From Romeriopsis navalis LEGE 11480 (GTDB lineage: Bacteria; Cyanobacteriota; Cyanobacteriia; Leptolyngbyales; Leptolyngbyaceae), in assembly GCF_015207035.1 (NCBI RefSeq), contig NZ_JADEXQ010000008.1:42518-106517 (forward strand): 64,000 nt of DNA, read 5' to 3'. The position numbers and the translations under genes were made by a program. Under the pieces are notes generated by a model that ran no database searches, was not told the DNA's origin, and saw nothing but the letters and a program-made list of their open reading frames with translations. Positions 8,340 through 17,229 of this stretch are shown here, in pieces. Within the stretch, counting starts at the first letter, position 1; each line of letters opens with the position of its first letter.

Positions 8340-10040
8340 ATGCGATCGCGCGTTTCTAACGCTATGCCAACTTTTGTTCGACAACGTTCTGTCATATTTG
8401 TGGTGCTAATCGCCAGCGTGACGATTGGCATTGTTTTACGCTTTGTCAATCTCGATACGATGATTTATTGGGGCGATGAAGTCTATTCCTCGATTCGGAT
8501 CTTTGGCTATACCACCCAGGAAATTTACCAAACCGTTGCCCATGGCCAACCCATTCCGGCAACGGTCCTGCAACAATTCCAACAAGTCGGCAGACATCAC
8601 AATCTGGGCGATACAATTCGCACATTAGCGATCGAAGATGCCCATATTACCCCGCTATATTTCCTCGTAGCGCGGCTATGGGCAATGCTCTTTGGCAGTT
8701 CGATCAGTAGCATTCGCAGTCTGTCGGCGTTGTTTGGCGTGGCCTTACTGCCAGCGGTTTATTGGTTAGGGATTGAGCTATTTAAACAACGGCGCATTGC
8801 CCTCTGTAGCACCGCGTTAGTCGCGATCGCGCCCGTTCAACTCCTCTACGCCCAAGAAGCCCGCATGTACGAGCTATGGGTCTTGCTGATCGTCATCACT
8901 GGGGCCACTTTATTACGGGCAATTCGCCGTCCGAGTTGGCGCAGTTGGGGCGGTTTCAGTTTGATGCTCAGTGCCAGCCTATACTCACACTTTCTAGCCG
9001 CCATCCCCCTGGCCGGTTATGGACTATACACAGTCGTTTTACACTATCGCAATCGCCCAATCCTCAAACGATTTTTACTGAGTAGCACAATTGGCATTTT
9101 GAGTTTCTGCCCTTGGATTTGGGTGTTTTTGATGCGGCAGGTGGTTGAACAGGAAGACGGCACGCAAAAACCATTCAGTCTCATTGAAGCCGTAAAAAAT
9201 TGGTTTAGTCTGTTTCGCCGACTCTTTATTGACGTGAATACAACCGTCAGCGGTTCTTCACTGATTGCGGCGATCGCATTAGTCGTCATCTCAGGATTTT
9301 GCTTGGCGATCGTCGACCTCGCCATTTACCGACTCCGACAGGAAACACCAATGGCGGTTTGGTTATTTATTGGCCTGTTGATCTTTGGCTTACCGATGAG
9401 TCTCTTTGGCGAAAGTCTACATGGCGTCTTACCGTCGCGCTATCTCTTACCCAGCTACGTCGGGCTGCAACTGGCGATCGGCTACTTAATCGGCAGTCGT
9501 CTGACCCACAACAACGCTGTCCGTCGCTGGATCTGGTCAAGCAGTTTAGTGGCGTTAGTGACGATCGGGCTCATCTCCTGTGCCTCAAATGTCCAAGCTA
9601 ACACCTGGTGGAATAAAGGCTTCAGTGAATGCAATCCTGCCACCGCCGCCATTATTAACCAATCCCCGCGCCCATTAGTCATCAGTGATGGGACTGGCGG
9701 CCCCTTTTTCGATCACGGCTTGAGTAATATTATTTCCCTCGCCCGCTTGGTCAAACCCACAACCCAGTTTCAAGTCACACTCGAACCCAACTACCTTGAT
9801 TTAGATCAAGGTAACTTCAGCGATCGATTTATCTTCACGCCATCTGATAATCTCCGCCAATGGCTCGTCAGCCAGTACGGGAAAAATATGTCCCCCGTGC
9901 TCAAACTAACCCACCCTTATCGCGGCTCCGATATCTGTTTATGGCGCTTGAGTGACGCGGGTTTCGCGCTGGCGAACGATGCCGCTGCGACCAATTCAAG
10001 GCGCGACGCCGTCCCATCGCATCCGCAATCACCCAATTAG
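8340..10040 (+). CDS. GT39-like membrane glycosyltransferase (ArnT/PMT type)
   Basis: 566 residues with about ten hydrophobic membrane segments. The first loop after the N-terminal segment carries an acidic W-G-D-E-V-Y motif (about residues 44-49), the position of the catalytic Asp/Glu in GT39 (ArnT, PMT) enzymes. The next loop has DAHITPLYFLVARLW, also typical of this group. Such enzymes move a sugar from a polyprenyl-phosphate donor to a periplasmic acceptor; donor and acceptor cannot be told here. The C-terminal 130 residues form a soluble domain. No ribosome site decides between ATG 8340 and ATG 8364. The gene stands alone, divergent from the DUF11 cassette, and could glycosylate surface products. 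Confidence 0.8.
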   Translation: MRSRVSNAMPTFVRQRSVIFVVLIASVTIGIVLRFVNLDTMIYWGDEVYSSIRIFGYTTQEIYQTVAHGQPIPATVLQQFQQVGRHHNLGDTIRTLAIEDAHITPLYFLVARLWAMLFGSSISSIRSLSALFGVALLPAVYWLGIELFKQRRIALCSTALVAIAPVQLLYAQEARMYELWVLLIVITGATLLRAIRRPSWRSWGGFSLMLSASLYSHFLAAIPLAGYGLYTVVLHYRNRPILKRFLLSSTIGILSFCPWIWVFLMRQVVEQEDGTQKPFSLIEAVKNWFSLFRRLFIDVNTTVSGSSLIAAIALVVISGFCLAIVDLAIYRLRQETPMAVWLFIGLLIFGLPMSLFGESLHGVLPSRYLLPSYVGLQLAIGYLIGSRLTHNNAVRRWIWSSSLVALVTIGLISCASNVQANTWWNKGFSECNPATAAIINQSPRPLVISDGTGGPFFDHGLSNIISLARLVKPTTQFQVTLEPNYLDLDQGNFSDRFIFTPSDNLRQWLVSQYGKNMSPVLKLTHPYRGSDICLWRLSDAGFALANDAAATNSRRDAVPSHPQSPN

Positions 10041-10069
10041 ATCACGACCAATAGATCACGAGCAACCGC

Positions 10070-10561
10070 TTAGCGGTAATTGGTATATTGCAAAGCTACT
10101 GGCAAATCCGCCTTATTCAAAAGCTGCATCACGGCTTGGAGTTCATCCTTTGACTTGGCCGTAACACGCACGGCATCGCCTTGAATCGAACCTTGGACTT
10201 TTTTAAATTCATCGCGGATCATTTTACTGATCTTCTTGGCAATTTCCTGAGTCAGGCCTTTCTTCAGGGTCACCTCTTGGCGCACCCGATTGCCAGAAGC
10301 AGATTCAACTTGGCCATATTCAAAAATCTTCAGCGAGAGATTTCGCTTGACCGCTTTCTGGCCCAAAATATCGGTCACAGATTGCAATGTCATATCGCTG
10401 TTGGTGGTGATGACGATCGTCGTCTCCCCCAAATCCAAGGTTGTATTAGTGTCCTTTAGATCATAACGATTGGTAATTTCGCGCATGGCCTGATCAACCG
10501 CATTGACCAACTCCTGACGATCGAAATCGCTGACAACATCAAACGAATAAGTGGAAGCCAT
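10070..10561 (-). CDS. yajQ: YajQ family nucleotide-binding protein
   Basis: 163 residues, the full family length. The N-terminus ([21 protein letters not shown]) and the [11 protein letters not shown] and [19 protein letters not shown] segments are characteristic of YajQ (DUF520), two RRM-like folds. Family members bind cyclic di-GMP in some proteobacteria and have been linked to transcription control; whether the cyanobacterial protein does so is not shown here. GGAG lies 8 nt before the ATG. It is followed on the same strand by nothing, and preceded by the MAPEG gene 44 bp away. Confidence 0.92.
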   Translation of the reverse strand: MASTYSFDVVSDFDRQELVNAVDQAMREITNRYDLKDTNTTLDLGETTIVITTNSDMTLQSVTDILGQKAVKRNLSLKIFEYGQVESASGNRVRQEVTLKKGLTQEIAKKISKMIRDEFKKVQGSIQGDAVRVTAKSKDELQAVMQLLNKADLPVALQYTNYR

Positions 10562-10605
10562 TTAGTCACTCCGGAACATAAAACAATAAACCAACCTGCA
10601 GCCGA

Positions 10606-11031
10606 CTAGCCCGCTGCTAATACCGTCCGAATACTTTCTGACATCAGCGTAAAAATCGACACTGATCCCACCGCAAACATCAACGAACGCAGGGGCGCAA
10701 TATTCGCAATATAAAACACCGAAAATAGCAATCGGGCCACCAAATAAGCCAGCACGGCCCAGCGGACTGAATCAGCACTCGTCCCACTGACAAATGCCAT
10801 CAATGCCGCCGCCGCATAGAGCAGAAAGGATTCCCATGAATTTTGGTGCGCCCAAGTCGCACGTTTACCCCAGTCGGGTAGACCATCAAACATGGCCCGG
10901 GGGGCATTCATGTCATACCCCGTCGACATTCGTGCAAAGCCAACCACCATAAATGGGGCATAAACTAATGCTGCCGCTGCCGCGATCGAGGTCAAAAGTA
11001 TCGCTGAATTCGAGAATTGCGCAAGAAGCAT
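10606..11031 (-). CDS. MAPEG family membrane protein
   Basis: 141 residues with four predicted membrane helices, the usual MAPEG size. The loop after helix 1 has the family pattern around NAPRAMFDGLPDWGKRATWA and the H-x-N-x-x-E motif HQNSWE (about residues 62-67), which binds glutathione in characterised MAPEG enzymes. Cyanobacterial members are of unknown substrate; a role in eicosanoid or glutathione-type chemistry cannot be assumed. It is in line with the DprA/SLOG-like gene upstream (40 bp) and yajQ downstream. Confidence 0.85.
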   Translation of the reverse strand: MLLAQFSNSAILLTSIAAAAALVYAPFMVVGFARMSTGYDMNAPRAMFDGLPDWGKRATWAHQNSWESFLLYAAAALMAFVSGTSADSVRWAVLAYLVARLLFSVFYIANIAPLRSLMFAVGSVSIFTLMSESIRTVLAAG

Positions 11032-11071
11032 ACGTCTAGACAGCCAAAAAATAATCGAGGTTAAACTTGCC

Positions 11072-11575
11072 CTAGTCGAAGTAGAACAATGTCACTACTT
11101 TACGCTGCTCTTCAGCATCGCGGCAAGTCTGCAACACGGTATTACTATCGTGGAATGCAAACCCAATTAACTGTTGACAACGGGCAATAATCTCTTGGTT
11201 ACACAGGGCACTCGCCTCGGCTAATTCCAACGTATCGTTTTCCGGGTGCTCCACTAAATGCATCACCTGATCCAGTTGTTCACGGGATTCCGGCGGCTGC
11301 CGATCCAAACTCTGAGGCAAAATCACCGTCAACAAACTGGGATCCGCACGCAGGGCACCGCGAATCGCTGCAAAGTTTGTTCCGGTCGAGCCCGATGTAA
11401 TGATGCGATTGCCTTCGGAAACCATCGCATAGATCATCAGCTCAATCAGCTTCTGGTGGGTAATCGGCACATGCCGTGAACCCAAGATCGCAATTCGTTT
11501 CGATCCAGTCTGCTGAATGGCGGCAAGCTCTTGAACTAAATCATCTACCTTTGGCAGATCTAAAGACTGACTCAA
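11072..11575 (-). CDS. DprA-like SLOG-domain protein (DNA recombination-mediator protein A type)
   Basis: 167 residues from TTG 11575, the start that gives the family N-terminus SQSLDLPKVDDLVQEL; another TTG lies 8 codons upstream and no ATG is available. The core is a Rossmann-like SLOG fold: KRIAILGSRHVP (about residues 28-39), RIITSGSTGTNFAAIRGAL (about 58-76) and TVILPQSLDRQP. These are the nucleotide or DNA-binding loops shared with DprA and LOG proteins. It lacks the extra domains of true DprA, so a role in recombination is only by annotation habit; nucleotide sensing is equally possible. The protein ends FYFD, like relatives I recall from other cyanobacteria. Confidence 0.8.
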   Translation of the reverse strand: MSQSLDLPKVDDLVQELAAIQQTGSKRIAILGSRHVPITHQKLIELMIYAMVSEGNRIITSGSTGTNFAAIRGALRADPSLLTVILPQSLDRQPPESREQLDQVMHLVEHPENDTLELAEASALCNQEIIARCQQLIGFAFHDSNTVLQTCRDAEEQRKVVTLFYFD

Positions 11576-11742
11576 CGCAGTTACTGTTAAACACAACAAT
11601 AGAGCGTATTGTAACAGACCGACTTTCGATCGGTTTGAAAATCACTGGATTCGTATCGTTCGGCGAAGGTCTACCCCACAGTCAGTAATTTATCCCCTAG
11701 GATCGAAAATATCGCCTGCTTCCACCCCAATTTGGTGCGCCC

Positions 11743-13203
11743 ATGGTTCCTACCTCCCCCCCGACCACACCAACAATGCGCCCTTGGGCCAAGGCCATTC
11801 GCCATATCCCCACCGAATTTCAGCAGCAAGACTTAACAATCCTCAGTGGTGACATCCCCTTGGGCTTACAAGGAACCTTGTATCGCAATGGTCCGGGGCG
11901 CTTAGTGCGCAATGGCCAAACCATGGGGCATTGGTTTGATGGCGATGGCGCTATCCTGGGCGTTAAATTTGCGGCCGGGCAGGCCCAAGCAACCTATCGG
12001 TTTGTCCAAACCACGGGTTATCAAGCCGAAACCAAGGCTGAACGCTTACTGTTCAATAACTACGGCACCCACCCACCCGGTAGCTGGCTCCAGCGGTTAC
12101 GGGGGTTGAAAAACTCGGCCAACACATCGGTAATGGCCCTTGACGATCGCCTACTCGCACTCTGGGAAGGGGGCCAACCGCACCAACTAGATTTAGCGGA
12201 TTTGGCCACACAAGGATTCGATGACTTAGCGGGGTCCGGAGGCCGCCTGAGCAACGGCAACACCTATTCCGCCCACTACAAGCAAGATGCGCACACGGGT
12301 GAAATTTTCAACTTTGGCATGCAAGTGGGCTACCAACCGGGCCAGGGATTAGGCGGTCAGATCCAGCTATATCGCAGCAATCGCGCTGGCCGCATCCAAC
12401 AGCAAAGCCACTTCTTTGTACGCGGCATTCCCCTGCTGCATGACTTTGTGCTGGCCGGACGCTACATGGTGTTTTGCATTCCCCCGGTGCGGGTGCAGCC
12501 ATTGCCCCTAGTATTGCATCGCCAAACTTTCTCTGAGGCCATGCGCTGGCAACCGGAACGGGGCACCGAAATTGTGATTGTCGATCGTGACACACTCAAC
12601 GTCGTCCAACGCATCACCACTGATCCTTGGTTTCAGTGGCATTTCAGCAACGGCTGCGAACTCGCTGACGGCAGCATCATGCTGGAAATTGCCCGCTACG
12701 CCGACTTCGCAACCAACCAATTCCTCAAGGAAGTCCCCACGGGCCATGCCCCAACCATCGCCCGGAGTGGCCTCTGGCAGCTCCGCATCGATCCACAGCG
12801 CGGCAAAATTTTGGCCAACAGTCCCCGACTCGAACGGCAATGTGAATTTCCCAGCGTCGCACCAGAACAAGTCGGCCAACCCTGGCAAACCACCTATTTA
12901 TCCTTACAGCGGCAACCCTTCGAAGGCAACGAACTGTTATCCACCATCGGTCGCCTCACGTCATCGGGAGATTTAGCGATCGCACCGATGCCCGCGCAGC
13001 ATTATGCAGTCGAACCGATTTACGCCCCCAACCCCGAACAGCCAGGCCAAGGCTGGATTATCACCGTGGTCTACAACCATCCGACGGCGCAAAGCGAAGT
13101 TTGGATTTTTGCGGTCGATCGCCTGGCTGACGGACCGATCGCCCAACTCCGACTCCCCGACATCATCCCGCCCGGCTTCCACGGCACCTGGAAAGCGGCT
13201 TAA
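11743..13203 (+). CDS. Carotenoid oxygenase (RPE65/ACO family)
   Basis: 486 residues, full length for the family. The four histidines that hold the catalytic iron are visible: H178 (TYSAHYK), H233 (LLHDFVLAGRY), H300 (WFQWHFSNG) and H480 (GFHGTW near the C-terminus). The N-terminus (GLQGTLYRNGPGRL, HWFDGDGA) is also typical. The closest well-known type is the cyanobacterial apocarotenoid 15,15'-oxygenase, which cleaves apocarotenals to retinal; the exact substrate cannot be read. There is no signal peptide. No ribosome site supports ATG 11743 over ATG 11776. It is followed after 17 bp by the metallophosphoesterase gene, and the three plus-strand genes here may form one transcript. Confidence 0.9.
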   Translation: MVPTSPPTTPTMRPWAKAIRHIPTEFQQQDLTILSGDIPLGLQGTLYRNGPGRLVRNGQTMGHWFDGDGAILGVKFAAGQAQATYRFVQTTGYQAETKAERLLFNNYGTHPPGSWLQRLRGLKNSANTSVMALDDRLLALWEGGQPHQLDLADLATQGFDDLAGSGGRLSNGNTYSAHYKQDAHTGEIFNFGMQVGYQPGQGLGGQIQLYRSNRAGRIQQQSHFFVRGIPLLHDFVLAGRYMVFCIPPVRVQPLPLVLHRQTFSEAMRWQPERGTEIVIVDRDTLNVVQRITTDPWFQWHFSNGCELADGSIMLEIARYADFATNQFLKEVPTGHAPTIARSGLWQLRIDPQRGKILANSPRLERQCEFPSVAPEQVGQPWQTTYLSLQRQPFEGNELLSTIGRLTSSGDLAIAPMPAQHYAVEPIYAPNPEQPGQGWIITVVYNHPTAQSEVWIFAVDRLADGPIAQLRLPDIIPPGFHGTWKAA

Positions 13204-13220
13204 CCACCCCCCAACCCCAA

Positions 13221-14087
13221 ATGCCCATGCTTGTGCGCTCCCACCTCCAAGTTGAACAGCTCCAGATTCCGATTCGCGGCTTACCAGAACGCCGCCGTGG
13301 GCTGAAAATCGTCCAACTATCGGATTTCCACTACGATGGGCAATTACTTTCTGAAGACTTGTTAGACCAAGCGATCGACTTAAGCAATCAGGCAAATGCC
13401 GATTTAATCGTACTGACCGGCGATTTTGTCTCTGCTCAACCCGACCCAATTCGAGCACTGGCCCAAAAACTGACCCAACTCCGCAGCCGCTATGGCAGCT
13501 TCGCCGTACTAGGCAACCACGATTTAATCTATCCCCACGCCCGGCGGGACATTACCCAAGCCCTAACTCAGATCGATGTGACCGTCCTGTGGAATCAAGT
13601 TGTCTACCCCTGCGGCGCTGACTTTGCCTTAGTCGGCCTCCCGGATTTCTGGGCCAAGGATTTTGATCCTGGATCCGTATTAGCGGCGATTGACGCACAG
13701 ATCCCGCGGCTCGTCCTCTCCCACAATCCGGATAGCGCAGCGGTCCTTAAGTCATGGCGAGTCGATTTACAACTGTCGGGGCATACTCATGGTGGGCAGA
13801 TTATTATTCCTGGGATTGGAAATTTATCCGCGATCGCCGCCCGCCAATTCGACAATTTACCCCCGTTCATTCAAGCCGCTTTTCCCATATTTCGGGCCTG
13901 CCAACGCGTCGTTAAAAATTGGGATTGGGCCGCGGGCTACCACCAAGTCGGCAGCAATCAACTGTATGTCAATCGGGGCCTCGGCACCTACCCTCCAGGA
14001 CGGCTATTTTGCCCGCCAGAAGTCACAGTCATCACCTTAATGCCTGACCACTCACCCCAAAAATCACCATGCGACGTCTTAACTTGA
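13221..14087 (+). CDS. Calcineurin-like metallophosphoesterase (YkuE-like)
   Basis: 288 residues. All metal-binding motifs of the superfamily are present: D-x-H (QLSDFHYDG, D35 and H37), GD (LTGDFV, D68), GNHD (residues 98-101), H in VLSHNPD and GHTH in LSGHTHGGQ. The pattern resembles YkuE and related membrane-associated phosphoesterases, some of which act on lipid phosphates such as UDP-diacylglucosamine. There is no clear signal peptide. An ATG two codons downstream (13227) is an alternative start. The end overlaps the prohibitin gene by 19 nt, so the two are probably co-translated. Confidence 0.88.
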   Translation: MPMLVRSHLQVEQLQIPIRGLPERRRGLKIVQLSDFHYDGQLLSEDLLDQAIDLSNQANADLIVLTGDFVSAQPDPIRALAQKLTQLRSRYGSFAVLGNHDLIYPHARRDITQALTQIDVTVLWNQVVYPCGADFALVGLPDFWAKDFDPGSVLAAIDAQIPRLVLSHNPDSAAVLKSWRVDLQLSGHTHGGQIIIPGIGNLSAIAARQFDNLPPFIQAAFPIFRACQRVVKNWDWAAGYHQVGSNQLYVNRGLGTYPPGRLFCPPEVTVITLMPDHSPQKSPCDVLT

Positions 14088-14875
14088 ACCGTCAATCTTT
14101 ACTCATCGGCATCCCTGTCTTAGGCGTTCTGGGCCTCATGGTGCTCGCCAAAAGCACGACGATCGTCCCAGTGGGTCATATTGGCTTGATTGACACCTTT
14201 GGGAATATCGCGAATCGGGTTTTGTCCCCCGGACTGCATGTCCGAAATCCCCTCAGTCGAGTGATCCACCTATCGGTCCAAACCCAAGAATTCAAAGAAA
14301 CAACCCAGGCCCCATCGAAGGAAGGATTAGCGATGGAAATGGATGTCAGTATCCTCTACCGACTGAATCCAGAACAGGCCAAGAAAGTCTACGAAACCGT
14401 CGGCCCGAACTATGTTCAGAAAATTGTCCTCCCGCAATTCCGATCGCTCATTCGCAACACCACCGCCCAGTACAACGCCCAGGAGGTTTACACAACTAAA
14501 CGCCAAACTGTCACCAACCAAATTCGCCAAGATTTGAGTCGAGTCTTAGCAGAGCGCGGAATCATTGTGGAAGATACGCCCCTACGCAATGTCACCCTGC
14601 CCAAAAATCTTCGCAAGACGATCGAATCGAAGCTCCAAGCCGAGCAAGAAAGCCAGCGGATGCAGTTTATTCTCACGAAAGAGAAACAGGAAGCCGACCG
14701 CAAACGCATCGAAGCCCAAGGTGAAGCGGCCGCTCAAACCATCCTGACTCAGGGTCTGAGCGATAAAGTCCTGCGCCTGCGACAAATTGAAGCAATGCAA
14801 AATATCGCACGATCGAAAGGGGCCAAAGTCGTCGTACTTGGTGGCGATGGCAAAAACTTACTGCTGCAACCCTAG
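14069..14875 (+). CDS. Prohibitin / SPFH (band 7) family membrane protein
   Basis: 268 residues. A single N-terminal membrane helix (about 13-28, LLIGIPVLGVLGLMVLA) is followed by an SPFH domain (about 30-195) and a coiled-coil C-terminal part rich in Glu, Lys and Ala (about 195-245). Sequence features such as GLIDTFGNIANRVLSPGLHVRNP and TTQAPSKEGLAMEMDVSILYRL match prohibitins of cyanobacteria and mitochondria. Such proteins form large ring oligomers at membranes and interact with FtsH-type proteases. The gene begins 19 nt inside the metallophosphoesterase gene. Confidence 0.9.
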   Translation: MRRLNLNRQSLLIGIPVLGVLGLMVLAKSTTIVPVGHIGLIDTFGNIANRVLSPGLHVRNPLSRVIHLSVQTQEFKETTQAPSKEGLAMEMDVSILYRLNPEQAKKVYETVGPNYVQKIVLPQFRSLIRNTTAQYNAQEVYTTKRQTVTNQIRQDLSRVLAERGIIVEDTPLRNVTLPKNLRKTIESKLQAEQESQRMQFILTKEKQEADRKRIEAQGEAAAQTILTQGLSDKVLRLRQIEAMQNIARSKGAKVVVLGGDGKNLLLQP

Positions 14876-14984
14876 CAAACAGACGGAACCCCTAAAACCC
14901 ATAAGCATCGCCCAAATTCACGACTCTGGGCGGCAATTGAACCCACCCAGCGACGCGACGAACGATTGCGAACAATGCCACCAA

Positions 14985-16070
14985 TTAACGCCGCCGCTCT
15001 GCCGCTTGCTGTTTGACCGCTTCACGCAGGCGGAGATCCTCTAGTTGGCGCTGCACCACTTTTTGTGTCTGCTTATCCCCGATCGCCAAGGCCACCGCGA
15101 TCGCTTGCTGATAGTAATTTTCCGTATTCGTAAAGTCCCCATTCCGGCGGAAATAGGCCGCCAAGGTTTGGAGTGCCTCAAGCACTTCAGCGGAATTATT
15201 ATCTTCACGCGCTAACTTCAAACGCCGCTCTAAATAATCGACGGCGACCGTGGATAGGCCCAATCCCTCGTAGGCAAAGCCTAATCCTTCAGTCGCCCGG
15301 ATTTGCGACGGGCGGTCAATGCTCTGACGCGATAGCAAGAGCGCCATCTGATAGGCCCCCGCCGCTTGGCGATACTCCCCCATAGCACGATAGGCGTCGC
15401 CCAAATTATTCTGCGTGTTCGCTTCGCCCAACACGTCTTTTGCTTGACGGCGATAGGTCGTGGCTTGGTTGTAATACCGCACCGCCTCAACCGGTTTACT
15501 TAAGGCATAGGCGGCCAAGCCTAAATTGCTATAGGACAACCCGGTCCCCCCGGCATGCTTAATACTCTGGGCAATCTCTAGGGCTTCCCCAAATAATTCA
15601 TCCGCCGCTTGGGGTTGATTGCGCTGGAGCAACACCGTCCCCAGATTATTCGCCCCAAAAATCTGTCCTTGATAATCACCCAAGTCACGGGCGATCGCCA
15701 ACCGCCGCCGCATCGCATCTTCAGCGTTAACATAGCGGCCAAGATCCGCATAGGTTCCCCCCAGGAACTCATAAACGACGCCTTGCGCCTCGACATCCCG
15801 GAGGTTGCGATAAATTGACAGGGCTTCCTCCCAAGAGTCAATCGCTTTGGTGAATGCCCCTTGGCGGCGTTGTTGACCGCCTAATCGCATGAGCCGATCG
15901 GCTTCACGACGCTGCGTATTCAGCGTGCCATTATTGAGCGGAATCGCGAGCTGTCGATTCAGATCAGAAGCCTGGGACGTAAGCGACAGGGGCATCCCCC
16001 AACAGGAAAGCGCTACCGCACTGGCCAGCAACGTATATTTCCACTGCTTGGGATGGTCAAACCACAACAT
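14985..16070 (-). CDS. Secreted tetratricopeptide-repeat protein
   Basis: 361 residues from ATG 16070; a longer reading frame exists but this start gives a good signal peptide (WKYTLLASAVALSCWGMPLSLTSQA). The mature part is a series of about seven TPR units (for example AIDSWEEALSIYRNL, AEDAMRRRLAIARDLGDYQG, AVRYYNQATTYRRQAKDVLGEA), ending in a basic Arg-rich tail. TPR arrays bind partner proteins; the partner is unknown. It stands alone between the prohibitin gene (convergent) and the sigma-like gene. Confidence 0.85.
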   Translation of the reverse strand: MLWFDHPKQWKYTLLASAVALSCWGMPLSLTSQASDLNRQLAIPLNNGTLNTQRREADRLMRLGGQQRRQGAFTKAIDSWEEALSIYRNLRDVEAQGVVYEFLGGTYADLGRYVNAEDAMRRRLAIARDLGDYQGQIFGANNLGTVLLQRNQPQAADELFGEALEIAQSIKHAGGTGLSYSNLGLAAYALSKPVEAVRYYNQATTYRRQAKDVLGEANTQNNLGDAYRAMGEYRQAAGAYQMALLLSRQSIDRPSQIRATEGLGFAYEGLGLSTVAVDYLERRLKLAREDNNSAEVLEALQTLAAYFRRNGDFTNTENYYQQAIAVALAIGDKQTQKVVQRQLEDLRLREAVKQQAAERRR

Positions 16071-16301
16071 TATTTCGAACTCCGAATCGCTTGGGGGGAA
16101 CGGACAAACTGAGAACGGCAACTACCCGTATCACCTCAGGGGGACTGAGGATCAAACACAATTACTAAATTCTCTCTACTAAGATGCGCCAAAATTCGCA
16201 GGCTGGCACAAAAAAATATGCCGCTTTACGAATCTTTCGAATCTGTTCATCAAATTTCAGTCGCACATTCGGACAGCCACTCGTTCAAGTTTGACCGGAG
16301 A

Positions 16302-16919
16302 TTATGCTTTAGAGTTCCCACTCAAGTAAATGGATCGAATGTCCTCGGGCAAATGTTTTTCAAGGAGCGCATAACCTTGCTCCAGTCGCTGCTTGACGCT
16401 GGCAGGGGAGGTCGAATCACCTTCAGCTTGGAGGTATGCCGCAATTCGCGTCTCACTCCAATTGAACGTCTGCGACATCACCACAATCAATCGCATATCG
16501 GGCGGCATCTCATCTAAGGAGCGATCGAGGTAGCACCAAAATGGCGGTGAGGCAGCCTTCATATCGTAGTGAATGTCTTCCAGGGAAGGCAAATCGATTT
16601 GGTTAATCTGGGTGGCAGTTTGATTCAATAACCAGGCTTGGAAATTCAGACCATTGTCCAATTTAGTCAGATCTAAGCCGCTCAACTCATTGAACAAATG
16701 CCGCCAAACCAGGGCAAATAAGTAGTCCGCCCGCACCGGCGACTGGGCCGTTCGCTGCACCACGGGATAGAGCATCGGACTATAGCGACAAAATAGCGCC
16801 ACAAAGTACTGTCCCGTCTCCGGGTAACGCTGGAACAGACTCAGTAATTCCTGATCGCTTTGCTGCGCCAGGGATTTAACGATTGGGTGGTTAGCCTCGG
16901 GAAAAGCTGGAATGGGCAC
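16302..16919 (-). CDS. ECF-like sigma-70 family protein
   Basis: 205 residues from GTG 16919. The sequence QQSDQELLSLFQRYPETGQYFVALFCRYSP (in parts) and FNWSETRIAAYLQAEG match a cyanobacterial ECF-type sigma group: a region-2-like N-terminal half and a helix-turn-helix region 4 (about residues 150-195, with VKQRLEQGYALLEKHLP). Region 2 is diverged, so promoter recognition may be unusual. No anti-sigma gene is adjacent, which is uncommon for ECF sigmas. The target genes are unknown. No strong ribosome site precedes the GTG, and no in-frame ATG is near. Confidence 0.75.
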   Translation of the reverse strand: MPIPAFPEANHPIVKSLAQQSDQELLSLFQRYPETGQYFVALFCRYSPMLYPVVQRTAQSPVRADYLFALVWRHLFNELSGLDLTKLDNGLNFQAWLLNQTATQINQIDLPSLEDIHYDMKAASPPFWCYLDRSLDEMPPDMRLIVVMSQTFNWSETRIAAYLQAEGDSTSPASVKQRLEQGYALLEKHLPEDIRSIYLSGNSKA

Positions 16920-17229
16920 GACTAATTATTTTGTAATGCGATGAATAGGGGCAAACAGAATTGTCAAAATGCGCTGGGACAGAACCAACTCAGCAACAGC
17001 ACAGCAACAAGTTAATGCAATAGGTTAAATCATAGAATGACGCAGTCGATCGCTTTACTTTTCGCAGCACTGCACCCGACGCCGCAACATTCGGGAATCA
17101 TCACCCGCCTGCCACGGAAGCCTGCCTGATTCGCCAGGGCTTCGATAGAATAGAGGAAAATGGTGAGCAATACTACATCGACTGATGTTCGAGCGCGCCA
17201 AACCGCTATGTTGAGGAACCCCACTTTCC
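16920..17229. other. 310-bp divergent intergenic region
   Basis: It separates the sigma-like gene (minus) from the VOC gene (plus) and must carry both promoters. I see no gene or strong hairpin in it. A GAGGA near 17212 is the likely ribosome site of the VOC gene. Confidence 0.5.
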
